From: Tubulanus polymorphus
Taxonomy: Eukaryota; Nemertea; Palaeonemertea; Tubulaniformes; Tubulanidae
DNA: 60,000 bases
Reading direction: 5' to 3'
Assembly: GCF_964204645.1 (NCBI RefSeq)
Contig: NC_134026.1
Coordinates: 21,162,650 to 21,222,649, forward strand
Below the pieces are notes generated by a model that saw only the letters and a list, made by a program, of their open reading frames with translations, made no database searches and was not told where the DNA came from. Positions within the stretch are counted from its first letter, which is position 1. Each line of letters starts with the position of its first letter. Positions 23,646-35,601 of this stretch are shown here, piece by piece. Position numbers and translations under genes: made by a program.

Positions 23646-26011
23646 TTGAAAATTTTCTTTCATATTCCCGACATTTAGACTGACGTTCATTTGCCCTTTT
23701 AACCATTGATTACGATTTTGATGAATCCATATTTTGCATGTACAAAGCGTCCGCCAATCGTCAATAGATAAACAGGACTGGCTATGAAATATAACACGGT
23801 GACAAACACTGATCATAATGGCATTGAGTGAGAGAGCATCTAAAAGTTTTGCCGATTCTACGTCTAGTTATTGGCATAAAATAAAAAATGTTCTTTTCAA
23901 ATTCAAAATCCGATTTTCTGTCGAGATCTACTAAACGACGAGTATGAAATGATTTACCATTAGACGGGAGAAGATCTCGACGAAAAACATAAAACATAAA
24001 ACATAGAAATGTCAGAATGGCCTCACTCAAATGTGAAGAACAGGTAATAAGTTTAAAACCCGCTAAATACAGATGATCTTTAGTGAAAGTTCGAAACGTC
24101 GTGTACATTTCGATTTTAGTTCTTGATAAATAAGATTCATTTTTGATCTTTTAGATTCTGTATAAAACTGTCTGCGTCTCGACCGTGATAATTGAGGAAT
24201 TAAAAGACAAAAACCGCTTAATCTAATCCCATTAATCAGCGGCGGTTTCGTCGTCGATAATAAATACCAACACGATCTGCTCCGAATTCATCAACTCTAA
24301 CGAACAAAACGCTATCCACATAAGTGTTTAGAACGTGTGAACGAACCGCACATATAGGCACGGTATTTCTCTGCGTATAGATTATTTGCATTCGCCCCTA
24401 TACCGCTCGCGTCGGAAGAGATTAATTAAAAATGGAGACTAAACGCGTTGGAGATTACCGATGAATTATCTCGTTTATCACGAGCAATACAAAATCTATC
24501 GCGGCGAGAGAAACCAAGTGTTGTTGCCGCGTTCTATAAATCATTTGAAACTGTAATGTCTTATACACCCGAGTTTAGCCGGTAAAACCAAGTCGTAACA
24601 ACCTCGCCGTTTTGAAGAAAATACCGTTTGACTGATTTTACATGCGACGAATCACGTTTGCTCCGGTGGTATTAGAAAATCTAACAACTAAACGGTTCGA
24701 GTTCCGGTCACGGCATTAATTACATCCGTCGTTTGCCTCATGCGCGTGTCCAACTGATTCATTCATGATTGAAATGTGGAAACCTTGGACGACCTTGGGC
24801 GACCTCTTCAAAGGTTTTAAGTTCCGAGACTAATTATCGTGGGGCGCCAGATTCAACGTTGGCCTGATCGGTTAGAACTTCGACTCGCGAGCCTTTCGGT
24901 GTGAAGTTCATGATATAGAAGAAAGAATGGAGAAAGTATCGTTAATCTTCTGACAGATTTAATCCATTTGAATATCTGTAGAAAGAGGCAAAAGAGAAGG
25001 TCTCCGATTGGCTGCTAAGAAGCCAACGAACGCCCAATTACGTAGACCTAGACGGCGCTAGCGTGTGGTCCTCTGACACCCGTCTCGCAAATACAATTAT
25101 CCATCTTCCGATGGACAATTTCCCTTTTATATTCCTCAAATGAGGGCACTGGCTGTTAGCTTTCCGGGTCGTTAAGTATCTACGTTCATTTACACGGAAA
25201 ATATACCTGCTTCCTGTATCTATTATCGAGGACTAATTCAATTTATAACGCGACGCTTTTAAAGGAAACGAAATTAAAGATTAACGCACTGCCGTAAAAC
25301 GCAGTTCCTTTCGGAAAATTACCATAAGCGAAAACTCTCACAGTTCGTTAATTCCGGCAACCTACGTGCAGTAATACATCTACCTTGTTCATTAGGCTGG
25401 TGATTTAGACTACAATTGAATATCTTCGAAAATGACTTACATCGATTGTTTGATTTGTTTATCTAATGAACATGAAAGAATTTCCAAAGAAAAATAATAT
25501 GCGAATTTTGCATGATTCCTTGGTTCCCAGCAGATGGCGCGACGAGCATTCAGTCTTACATTGTTGATTAACTTTGATCTGAATCTTAAGGCTCCCTAAT
25601 ACATATATTATCACGGGACCTACCAAATATACAATAGATACATTTGTCTAGTTAGATATCGGTACACTTTTCATGCATGAGATTTATCTAAGAAAAAGTT
25701 CATTCCGTCTTAATTGAAATGCAGAAGATATCGAATGTTGAAGTTCGAGTAACTACTAGCGAACCTGGCGGATCCGCACCTGCCACAAGTGGAATCTTCG
25801 ATTGCCACAGGTTCCCCAGTGAAATCAGATCAGTCATTTTTAGCGAATGTTAAACTAAAAAAAAAACCAATGCAACTTCCAATCAATGTGCTTGTGTAAT
25901 GAGGACGGTATCTTTTTCACTTGGGATATAATTAATTCATGCGGGATATTCGATGGCATCTTCTCCGATCTTAGTGGCGCCGAAAAAAGAAACATCGGGG
26001 TTTTGTTTATT
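23646..26011. other. No supported feature
   Basis: Two minus-strand frames (23628-23816 and 23782-24108) lie beside repeat B copy 2 but have no counterpart beside the other copies and no recognisable domain. The rest is non-coding. Confidence 0.45.
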
Positions 26012-26395
26012 TTATGCGTTCAGCAAGATTTCATCCTCGGTATCAGCTAGCTGAAAAGAAATCATTGCCAATACCGGTGTCGAAAGAATGCCGTGATCGT
26101 TGCACAGTACTACGCCATATGCGCCACCAGCGGGATCAGAAAGGATGGCGTTATAAGGAACTTTGACAGCACATACGATATCGAACTTTTCACACGCCCC
26201 GTGTACAACAGTCGAGTTAGATTGCAGTCGGAAATACAGAATTACCAACCTACACATTTCCTGATACAATTCGTATACGGTTTCATTGAAGTTCATCGGC
26301 TTCCAACGGCCGGCGATATCCCCGTTGTTGTAAAGTAATCGAATATACGCGCGGAAACTATAGAACCTTCCTTCCTTGCAAATTGATTTCTTCAA
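26012..26395 (-). CDS. Coding-like 127-codon minus-strand ORF
   Basis: A minus-strand frame whose C-terminal half reads like a folded protein: ACEKFDIVCAVKVPYNAIL, DPAGGAYGVVLCNDHGIL, LAMISFQLADTEDEILLNA and stop. Balanced composition and GC-richer codons support it, but about two frames this long are expected by chance and an 81-codon frame runs opposite. A possible acceptor (TTCTATAG) falls near codon 13, so the first residues may be intron. The family is unrecognised. It sits just upstream of the 5' break of the LINE fragment that points the other way, and could be the remnant of an interrupted gene. Confidence 0.3.
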   Translation of the reverse strand: MKKSICKEGRFYSFRAYIRLLYNNGDIAGRWKPMNFNETVYELYQEMCRLVILYFRLQSNSTVVHGACEKFDIVCAVKVPYNAILSDPAGGAYGVVLCNDHGILSTPVLAMISFQLADTEDEILLNA

Positions 26396-26563
26396 TGCAT
26401 ATTATCCAAGTTTCGCGCGATAGGTTACGCACTCTTGATGAAACACGCGTGGTAAAAGTTTGGAAGATATACGATTATACGCGCTTTACTTAAGATTTGT
26501 AAATTGATTAATTTACGTACGTAGGATTCTCGGTGATCGTGGGTGCGGCCCATCTCCCGATAA

Positions 26564-27016
26564 AGGTTATCTACTCCGTACATATGGTTTAAAATATACT
26601 GGAATCATCTGATAGGAAATTCGAACAAATTAGAGTTGTTTAGATTGGTAAAAACAGGATTCCAAATGGAACCATACCTACTACTCGATATGCACAGGAA
26701 CTATAGAATGGCCCTTACACGTCTCAGGCTAAGTGCCCACCCACAAATGATAGAAAGGGGGAGACATTTTAACATCCCGCGTGTAGACAGGAAGTGTTCC
26801 CTATGTGATACAGTAGAAACTGAGGTACATTTTGTGATGGAGTGCCCAAAGTATTCAGCTCTAAGGGCCCCCCTTGTAGAAAAATTTACAAAACTATTCC
26901 CAGACTATTGTACTCGAAATACTAATGTACAGTTTATTCAGATTCTCACGTCAACTAAGTTAGCTAAAGACCTAGGTCGTTTTTGCTATGCGGGTTTCAT
27001 CAAGACGACATTATAA
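26564..27016 (+). pseudogene. LINE ORF C-terminus, zinc-knuckle domain
   Basis: The frame is open from 26564 (a TAA precedes it) to the TAA at 27014-27016, about 150 codons. There is no natural start: this is the truncated end of a longer ORF. Residues are numbered here from the TTG at 26636. The segment FRLVKTGFQMEPYLLLD is followed by ALTRLRLSAHPQMIERGR and then a zinc knuckle C54-x2-C57-x7-H65-x4-C70 (KCSLCDTVETEVHFVMECP). This order (YRxALTRxRxSAH, GR, CCHC, CPxY) is the usual C-terminal module of invertebrate non-LTR retrotransposon polyproteins and probably binds nucleic acid. The frame itself is intact. Without the polymerase domain it cannot be autonomous. Confidence 0.85.
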
Positions 27017-27226
27017 TTCCATCGATCATCTATTGTATTAATTACCTTTTAACTCTTATACATGTGGAATTTGTAAATATAAGTGCTATTAGAAGTTTTG
27101 TTATAACAGTTATGTATATATATATATATTCTATTTTCTTCCTCATCTTGTTAATATTCTTGTCACTTATGGTTATGTAATATTGATTTAAAAGACAATA
27201 AACATTAATTGAATTAATTAATTGAA
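26564..27226 (+). mobile_element. 5'-truncated LINE, 3' end
   Basis: The end of a non-LTR retrotransposon: the C-terminal part of its reverse-transcriptase ORF, a short 3' UTR with TATATATATA, and a tail of TTGAATTAATTAATTGAA. The 3' UTR from 27093 recurs at 55031-55152 with the same type of tail. Short TGAA/TTGAAT tails are known from L2/CR1-like elements, which is the likely clade, but this is inference. The polymerase and endonuclease parts are absent, as expected for 5' truncation. Confidence 0.88.
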
Positions 27227-27450
27227 ATATGCGAATTCGTAAACACGTTGAATAGTAGATAAATTTCATATTTAGCCATACTTTGTCACCAGATATTGAG
27301 TCCATATTCCATCTGAAATTGGATTGGACTCGAATATCACCCAACTCTGAGATAAGGTGCAGATCTGACGAAGAAGTTACTTCCGTGATATGTATCATTG
27401 ACGATTCGAACGCGGTGATATGCTTGATCTAATAAAGCATTCAATGGGCT
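27227..27450. other. No supported feature
   Basis: AT-rich spacer between the LINE tail and a coding-like minus-strand frame. Confidence 0.5.
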
Positions 27451-27753
27451 TTATATTGACACACGTCGCCAAAGGGCATCCCAATTGACCAATCTGTCAA
27501 ACAGACGCCGGTAAATATGAAAGCGGCCCATTTGAAACTTAACGGGGATGGGTAGAGACTGATAACAGAGCCGAGCTTCATCCTCTTTCAACTTCGGTTG
27601 CCCAGTGGACGTTGACAGGACTGTAGTTGATAAAAGCACCTGGGGAATGCTAAGTTTCCCGCCTGTCCATGAGGTGACTTCGTTTAGCGATCGCCACAGC
27701 TTCCTTGTCAGAGTTTGGCTGAACAGGCTGTTAACAAGACTCCTCTCGCACAT
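27451..27753 (-). CDS. Coding-like 100-codon minus-strand ORF
   Basis: The frame begins at an ATG (27753) and ends in TAA. It reads LTRKLWRSLNEVTSWTGGK, then STGQPKLKEDEARLCYQ, then FQMGRFHIYRRLFDRLVNW and DALWRRVSI at the end. Charged, aromatic and proline residues are well mixed and codons are GC-richer than the flanks, so it looks like real or recently lost coding sequence. I recognise no family; a transposon-derived protein is possible. The tRNA-headed element at 27786 lies just upstream of its start, and the LINE end at 26564-27226 lies downstream in the opposite direction. It may belong with the frame at 26012-26395, with the LINE inserted between, but that is inference. Confidence 0.3.
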   Translation of the reverse strand: MCERSLVNSLFSQTLTRKLWRSLNEVTSWTGGKLSIPQVLLSTTVLSTSTGQPKLKEDEARLCYQSLPIPVKFQMGRFHIYRRLFDRLVNWDALWRRVSI

Positions 27754-27785
27754 TACCGTGGAGGATCATACAAACTCCAGTTAAC

Positions 27786-28124
27786 TCATCCTCCCCCGGC
27801 AGGGATTCGAACCTGACGTCATCGAGACCTGCCACATTACGTCGTTACGAAACCCTGCCACGCTAGACCGAGTGCGCAGTTCAACGCGCAGCTTGGATGA
27901 TGTCATTATTAGTCAATCAGATATCCTGTTTTATTCTAGCCCGGTTTTCCCATCGATCGTCTTCCGTGAAATCTACCTCAGCGATTATACAACGAGCAAT
28001 CTGATTGGTGCCGCAAGTTCTCACGCGGTTAACCTGCGCATGTACCTGCGCACCCGATCTAGTGTGGCGTGGGTTCGTGAGTGTTGCGACGCCATCAGGT
28101 TCTAATCCCTGCCGAGGGAGGATG
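27786..28124. mobile_element. Element with tRNA-like inverted ends, family T, copy 1
   Basis: A 339-bp element with long inverted ends: CATCCTCCCCCGGCAGGG at the left and CCCTGCCGAGGGAGGATG at the right. Similarity between the two ends continues for about 90 bp. Each end, read outward, carries an A-box-like motif (TAGCGTGGCAGG from the left end, TAGTGTGGCGTGG from the right) and then a pol III B-box (GGTTCGAATCC at left, GGTTCTAATCC at right), spaced as in a tRNA gene. Flanks CAGTTAAC (27778-27785) and CAGTTACC (28125-28132) form a 7/8 target duplication, which suggests a hAT-like 8-bp insertion. No transposase. Related copies: 48591-48888 and fragments near 30.5, 48.9 and 50.5 kb. Confidence 0.88.
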
Positions 28125-28132
28125 CAGTTACC

Positions 28133-30292
28133 CGTGTCTCTTTTTTTATCTTGAAATAGGGATTGTCCCTGTTATTTATTTGGTTGATAAATTTCGTTTG
28201 ATTTTTGATTGAGTGTCCCTTACAGACCCACCACACGCCGGGAGCGTAACAGGGGGTTTGATTTTGAAATCGGAAATTGAAGTACAGATATAGTTGTCTG
28301 ATCGGCGGTCAAGTTTACAAAAGTTTTTTGTTTAAATCGAAGTACATAATTGGGAAATTCGGTTCCGGTTCATTCAAACAATCTTCCATTCAGTCTGAAC
28401 CGGCAAGCGACTGATTGGGGTGAATTTTCTTTGCTGCCTAATCTAATACATCGAAATTTTAATTTTTTGTCGTTTTCGACGTGTAGATAGTCCGATTGTT
28501 TATTGTAGTTTTTTCTCGGGTAGATGTTGATGTAGAAGTCCTCTAAGTTGATTGTCCCGCGTGTTGACTAGATAGAAAGGAGTGCCTTTAAAGCAAGCGG
28601 TCTCTGAGATTTTGCGCACGGTACACGATATTCTCGTCCTGGGCGGAGAAGTTAAGTTTTTTTCACACAAGAATTTTGCAGATACTTTTCAAAACAAATA
28701 CGAAATGCACGAAAGAAGAATTAATTCTTTTATTGCCAAGTACCGACACTGACAGAAAAGACTAATACTGTTTTACTGAAATACATTAGTTTCTAAAAAG
28801 CACGAAGATGAAACGGACTGAAAAAATACCCGGAATTGATCATACTGTGAACGAAACACGTCCAAAGCCCCAATTGTATTTGTCTCGCCTAAGTGTATAA
28901 TTGCATAAAAGAATATTTTATTCTGAAGTTATCCTGATACAAACATTTGTATCGAAGTTCAAAAGATTTCGATTATCTGTAGGAGGATGTCGCAAAGACG
29001 GAAAGTCCTCATTAAAAAGTAATATTACGAATTGAAAATGATCTCGTCAAAGGTTACATTATGCAGACGGAAATGATGTCCATTACAAAATGTTTCTTCG
29101 GGATAAAACAATAAATAAAAGATCACCCTGCGAAAAGATTTCGTTTCGGCGTCTTCGAAGCAGTTTCCTTTTCCGAACACGATTAAGCGGGATAACCACA
29201 ATGAAACGTGATAGAAAATGTATATAAGACGAGGTATAGTCTTTAAAAGCAAATTTATTCATCAAATTAGAATGACTGCGAGATCGTGGATGGGTTGGAT
29301 GATCGCACATCCATTGAGGCAACGGTCATCTCAACAGGAATTCACGGGGAAAATACAACCCGGCAGTAATTCTTTTATTTCCAAAGACGGAACACCTTGC
29401 TTATCGGTTTCAAAAAAAAAGATTGTCTTTTTGGTACAAAACAAAACCTTATAGGAATATTCTCTATGATTCATTCTCATTTCAAATATTTCAGACGATT
29501 GTAAAACCTGATTTCTAGTTGAAAGCAGGTTTTACCTTTATTCAAGAATTAGCTGGCCGGCAGATCGTATTTTGTCGGATTTATGGACAAAGAAGAACGT
29601 GGTTGCTTAGCTACAGAAATCTGCGATTGTTTCCACTTTCACTCAAAGCCAGCTCGAGATCTTTCTTCGTTGAAATGTTGTATCATGAATAGTCCCCAGG
29701 AGAAGGAATTTGTGTCATCGTTATGCACTCGAGACAACCCCCAAAAGCCTTTTTGGTGTGCTTTATTCACCCGAAATTTGACATTTTATGATCTCGCATT
29801 TCGTTCGTTGGGAATGGTGACTTAGAGCACGTCTTCGACGGTCCTTAATTACCAAATTAATATGTCCAGGGTCAATGTCAAACAATCACCGGCAGAATTG
29901 ACCGACATCTGTGCAATTAGTTATCGTACCCAGAGTTTACAGCATTTACAGTCGCCTTTACGTAGATGTGGTTCAAAAGAGATCTACGAAAAACAATCTG
30001 CTGATAGAAAATTGAGAATGAATACCAAATTCATACGATCTACAATTCGCTCTGTTTGACGTGTACAAGAAAATGACTTGGTGTTCGTACAAGGCTGGGT
30101 TAATAGATAAAGCCACCACTGATTTATTTGCGAGTAGGGAATCGAAATGCGTTTCACTCGAGGGACTTCCGGTTTTGTAGCCAGGCAGATTTACGTATCA
30201 ATTGTTGCTTGGAAATACGTCAGCTTCAGCAGCCTCAGAGAATGACCGCCCTTGGTCGGTATGAATAATATTTAGTCAAACGTTTTGTGACG
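28133..30292. other. Non-coding; one LINE-tail-like motif
   Basis: AGGGATTGTCCCT (28158-28170) followed by TTATTTATTTGG resembles the short hairpin and AAATAA-rich tail of some invertebrate LINEs; a similar motif lies at 33337. The frames at 29025-29825 have no recognisable domain. Confidence 0.35.
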
Positions 30293-30406
30293 CAGGATCC
30301 AGTTCCACAGTTGTGAGTTAGAGTTAACTCTGAGTTAAAATTAGTTCATTTTCAATGTTTTAACTCAGGGTCAAATCTTAACTCACAACTGTGGAACTGG
30401 GTCCTG
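30293..30406. mobile_element. Foldback MITE, family F, copy 3
   Basis: A 114-bp near-perfect palindrome. It starts CAGGATCCAGTTCCACAG and ends CTGTGGAACTGGGTCCTG, with arms TTGTGAGTTAGAGTTAACTC and TTAACTCAGGGTCAAATC around TTAGTTCATTTTCAATG. It is the best preserved of three copies. No target duplication is obvious. Confidence 0.9.
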
Positions 30407-30463
30407 GTTGTTATCATGTCATCATAAACGTTGTAAAACGTTTGATGTCGTCTTCTGAACTTG

Positions 30464-30540
30464 TTCGGGATTCGAACCTAATTGACGTTCGTGTTTTGCC
30501 AAGATACATTGAGGTTCGAATCCTTGCGTGAGGGATCTTA
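30464..30540. mobile_element. Family T remnant, ends only
   Basis: CGGGATTCGAACCTAATTGA and, about 40 bp later, ATTGAGGTTCGAATCCTTG form an inverted pair that matches the B-box portions of the two family T ends. The interior is lost. Confidence 0.6.
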
Positions 30541-33336
30541 AAGACTATCGTCTGCTATAGTAAGTAGTTTTTTCATCGGCTATTATCGATGCCATCGTGT
30601 AAAGACTCATTGGTGAGATATCGCGCTTAAGTGGAGGCAGCTGAATTGTAATTGGCAATAAAATGAAGCAGAGACATACTTAGAATACATTAACACCACC
30701 AACGGCGGGAAATTGAGGTTTACGACCCTCCAGCCCATGTTTAGTGTTCGCTGGCTCTCTCGGCGGAAGCCCTACAGAGTTAATTTGGTAATAGAGTCAT
30801 CTAGGAAATCAAAGTCCCAGATTCGGCTTTGGCCATTCTCCTTACTTATAACTTGTGGCGAGCATTAAATCACCGCGCAATTTGCAATAATGGCTCTTGG
30901 TAGTCAAACCGGGACAGATCAATCGCTTCCTGTAAATTGTGGTGCTCACCGAAATGTACTTGTTGACTAACCTTATTATTGCGATACCTGCAAAAAACTG
31001 TGCTAAGTGAAGCACTCATCTACGATTTGGTGCTAACTCCAGAATTGCCACGACGCGCCATAAATACCGCATTAGGCCGATGTTATCAAACTTATTTGAT
31101 TATCCGATTAGCGATAGGCCCCATAGACCACCTGACTCGTACGGTAACGAATGGTAGGGAAAAACTACGTGAGATTTTTGAAAAACGTGATCTGAAATCG
31201 GGTTTTAGAGCACACCACGTTACGCACCTAGAACACACCGCCTCTCAACAACGTTTTTCTGGAGCGATTAGTTTTCGATTCGTCGCAATCGAGAACTGAT
31301 CCGTGACTCATAATCTCACAGCGCAAGATACTCTCGGGATTTCACTTGACTTAAAATTCAGCACTTCATATTGCTTCTGTAATATTCCACCTTCGGGGGA
31401 AAACAGAGAACCACGCACAGCGATGATCGTCGCCGCTAAGATGCTTATAGAGCACGCATGGGGCATTCTCCTCTGATTCACGGCAACCGTCGATGAATTT
31501 ATTGCCAGTGTCTAAAATCATGTCATGATGCGAAAAGCTCTTATAGTTTCTCATATTTCAGATGGATGCATCTTTACGAAATTGGTATCTGTGTATTTTA
31601 CCGATTTCGTCTTTGTCGCGGCTCGGGCGTGCTTATCAAGCTGAAACGCTCGTCCGTCTGTCTGGATTACAAATGATCCTATTACACACAGGATAACGCA
31701 CGAACGTTCGAGAAAAAGGGATCAACGCCCCCAGTCCGTCTGGAGACGAATAGGATGATTTTGATGGACTCGTCGGCTAAATTGTCGAGATATTCGGTAG
31801 TTTATTTGATATAGTATCCGTCGCATGAAATGTCTGCCAAAGCCGGATCCAGTGAAAGCGTTTCGAGCTCGCCGTGTTTGATAAAAGTTTCCTTCTAAAA
31901 CTTACGACAATATTGTTTACTGACTGTCTACCCAAAGATACATCTAATGTTGCATTGCGTCATGTCTTACAATGCCATTCGCCTGAGATAATCGTTGACA
32001 GTAAACCAATCCTGATTACATAATTAAAGATTAATTCATCATCCTCGCGGTATGGCGGGTGCTGTCATTATTGAAAAATCTCTGATATTTTTCCGGCTGC
32101 TTTCGAAGAGGAGTGTGCTTATTGCCAGAAATAACGTATTAGGATTTTTTTCATCGAGAGAGAATATTTTCATCAAATTTCCACGCTGCGATTTATGTCA
32201 CTCAAACAGCGTTGTGAGAGAGCATTTATACATCGCCATTTTGGCCATCTCGCAGTCCTACTTTGTCTATGCTTTAAAGTGTCGTTAGTGCCAGTACTCG
32301 TCAACACGATGCACTCGCGTCGTTTGCCAATTAGGAAACGTCTCCCGATATATTTCAGCAATGATGATGCCTGTCTTCTTTAATTTTGCCAAGCTCATTG
32401 CCACTAATTAAGCAGATTTTCATACGTATCCCCTCGCGGCATTTGCATCGCGATTTCAGCAAAAGCGGTTATTTGTTTCGTTGGTTAAACAACCATGCGG
32501 AGCAAAGCTGTATAAACACAGGTCCATTACGCAGACGTAGCAATTATTCGTTTCAAATGCGGCCGTTTACGCGCGCTCTCTCGTCTCTCTGTAAAGGCAG
32601 AACATTTTTTAAGAAAATTGAAATGGCTTTTTTCGAATCCATATCAGTTTCGCGAAAACACGGTTTTCGAAGTTGCAGATATAAAAGCCCTGGTCCAATT
32701 TCGACGTATCGGCAAAAACGGGGAATCGAAGTAGATACGCCAAAAACAACAATATCAGCCGGTATACTCTGCCCTTGTATCTGGATCGTCTAACTAGCGG
32801 TTATCTCGTGTCTGCTCGCTCGTCTCAGAAATGGATTTTTTCTGCGGGAGTTCCGGTCGACCATCGACTGGACAAATTACCCTTACGCGTCGAGACTAAG
32901 CGCGAGTAACAGAGCGTGTTATACTTCGTCGGAAATAATGCGATGTTTAATTCGACATTCTTGCAATCAAAAGTGTGACTTTCTTTCGCCGACACAGGAT
33001 GACACATCCAATCTTGTGCCGGCGGCGCCGAGTAGATTTATGGTAATACCTTCTGTAGAGTAATTCTAATGGATTATAGAGTTTCTATAACTGGTATTAG
33101 TGGTCATAATTCCCGGCTGAATCAATATCAAACATTGAGATAGAGAGTCGTTTTTCGATTTCCGACGTACATGTATATATATCTATTGTCTGTAAAAGCG
33201 ATAAAAACTTGTTAGAATCATCAATCATTTAGACGTTAGATTGATTAATTTTTCACTTTCTTCTTTACCTGACATCGAGACTCGTTACTTCCGTATTGTC
33301 TTCCGAAGGGGAAAACATGCATAGTTAATTCTGTGC
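30541..33336. other. No firm gene
   Basis: Several plus-strand frames of 100-135 codons (30979-31299, 32386-32793). The first has a helix-like segment (NGREKLREIFEKRDLKS) but no recognised domain or clear splice sites. Not enough to call a gene. Confidence 0.4.
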
Positions 33337-33545
33337 CTGATAGGGGATTGCCCTGCGAATAAAAGGAATCAATAAACCAAGTGATAATTACATTTGAAGA
33401 AAATAATACTAATAATAATGATAATAGAAGTAGAAATTTTTAAATACTACTAATAATAATCATTACGATAATAATAATAAATTATAATAATAATAATTAT
33501 AATAATGATAATAGTATATGATAATAATAATAGAATATAATTTTA
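33337..33545 (+). repeat. (TAA)n tract with a LINE-tail-like lead
   Basis: AGGGGATTGCCCTGCGAATA leads into AATCAATAAACC, and then an impure (TAA/ATAATG)n tract runs from about 33400 to 33545. This arrangement resembles the 3' end of a LINE whose tail seeded a microsatellite, but no coding part is present upstream. Confidence 0.7.
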
Positions 33546-35567
33546 CGTTATAGGGTGATAGATTAAAAGTAATGTTTACAACGAACGCCTGACACCACGT
33601 GATGACGAAAGAGTCCGCAGCGTTGGACAGAGACGAAGATCCATGTTAGGACATGCGGATATATACCTGCCCAGAATAAGGGAATAAAGAGGGAGGGGTG
33701 GTTTACGTAAGATAAAGCAAAGTAAAAGTACGTACGCAGAACCAGAAGGAAATTACTTCTTCGTCGGTCAGTCACGGTTCATCTACCAAGTACACAGGAA
33801 GTGTCAGCAGTATTGGCGGTCACGCAAAGGTTGCAGTTGGTGTGTTGGCTAATTAGAGGAGCAATTCTCATCTCATTACTTCTCACCCATCATACTCGAG
33901 CTCGCGACTGTCGCGTCAATCTCGGAATTCCCGTAGACAAATGAATAGGGGTCATTATTGGAAATTATTAATAATTGAATCTGGCTTCTCTAATTGCTTC
34001 GTTAACTATAATCGTCAATGTGTACGTATTGGCCACCGTCGCTGTCGAATACCTGTTGAGAATTCCTGACAAGGTTATTAACAGGAAACACCGGTCCTCG
34101 GCCGCATAGCGAGCTAATTAAGCCGGCATGTTGGCTTGGGGGCAGATGGTGAGTTAAGACCATATAAATGTCGATAATTGAATGGATCCCTCCGCGACTA
34201 CAACTTCAATCATGTCCTCCCTTCATAAGGATAGATTTTGCACCTTGCGTTTACGAACCCTATAGTCGAGCGGGGTCCGTATCGCATTTCGATCAGTCAA
34301 TGCTTCAACGATCCAAAACAAAACAATTGAAGCCATATTCACGCATTTGTGTAAACAAGTGCTCTTACCGTCCTGTGCAAGGACTACTTCAGATATTCCA
34401 TAATAATACTTAAAACAAAACGTGACATTATTAAGTCATAGATCTCAGTGTATAGATACGTACATGGCTTCGGTTTTTTCAAGTATTTTTGCGAACTCAA
34501 CACCATTCCGCGTACGCGTTGCCCTGCTCGATAGCGAGAGCACGGCTCCGATCGAAACTGACAACAGCCGTTGATTTGATTATTTCATTTGTTAAGTATA
34601 CGAATCGAGGCGCCTGTGACTTTCGAATGATTCAATTATTCATACACCGAAGAAGTACACCGAATGAAAAATGACATTTCGACAGCGATAAACCGCGGTT
34701 AATGTGCGAATAGTTTTTGCTCGGTGTGTTTTTCGTTTCCGATGAGATTACGTTATATCGATAGCGTGCAGACTAGAGACTGTTTCGCTGGTCGACGGCT
34801 GTTTATTCAGAATTTTTGCTGAAATTTATAGCGCAGCGAGCGCCCTACCGCCGTCGTATTTTCGAATCAGACCAGGATCATCAGTCGTTACATAAGGGTA
34901 TCAATGTTCGACGTGCGCGACGCAGCTCCGGGAACGTAATTTTTCATCTTCGATTTACCACATGTCCCATTCCCTTGGTAGCAACCATACCGGATGAAAT
35001 ATTCTCAGTAAAGATTTCCTCGCAAAGATGAAGTGCAGTATATCTCACCGCATTTCGGGGTGTAAACGAGACATTGCGCTATACGATGAATGGTTGTGCC
35101 ACGCCATACAACAACGAGCGTACCGCCGGAGACGCGTATTGACACACGGGATGGAGCAAATAGTCCCCCCGTAATGAGCACAGTTAATTCTGTTTGGTAT
35201 TGCTAAACAAATACACCAAAGAAAATTTCCACTGTAATCAGACTGTGATTCCCATAAAAGACGCTACAACGCCAATGAAAATGTGCGGAGAGAACGAAGG
35301 AAATAGACTGGCGGTAGATAATGAATGGCCTTGACCTTTCGTGCAATGGGCGAAATAGAATGAGCGACAAACAAAATTGTTCCGTTTTAGAGAAATTTTT
35401 CCCCATCCATCACACGTGTAAAAGGAACGATCTTATTGACGCTGAAGAACTTAATAGATATCTTAAATTGGAAGAAAAATTCGCTAATTAATCACTTTCC
35501 GTTTTGGACAAGACGCTGAGTAAATTTTTTGCAGAATCGACGTAAGAAACCGGCGAAGACATTCGAT
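33546..35567. other. No supported feature
   Basis: Non-coding with short frames (34168-34413, 34816-35031) that lack recognisable motifs. Confidence 0.5.
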
Positions 35568-35601
35568 ATTCAATAGCTGCTGGTTTTCGCAGCTATTGAA
35601 T
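35568..35601. repeat. Perfect 13-bp-stem hairpin
   Basis: ATTCAATAGCTGC, an 8-base loop TGGTTTTC, then GCAGCTATTGAAT. No poly-T follows on either strand. It may be a structured RNA element or a foldback relic. Confidence 0.88.

Noticed and set aside
24690-24710. GGTTCGAGTTCC resembling a tRNA B-box.
   Set aside because: No A-box, no T stem and no acceptor pairing around it.
33596-33640. Hammerhead-ribozyme-like core (GTGATGACGAAAGAGTC).
   Set aside because: The first core base is G instead of C and there is no stem II between TGATGA and CGAAA, so the fold cannot form.
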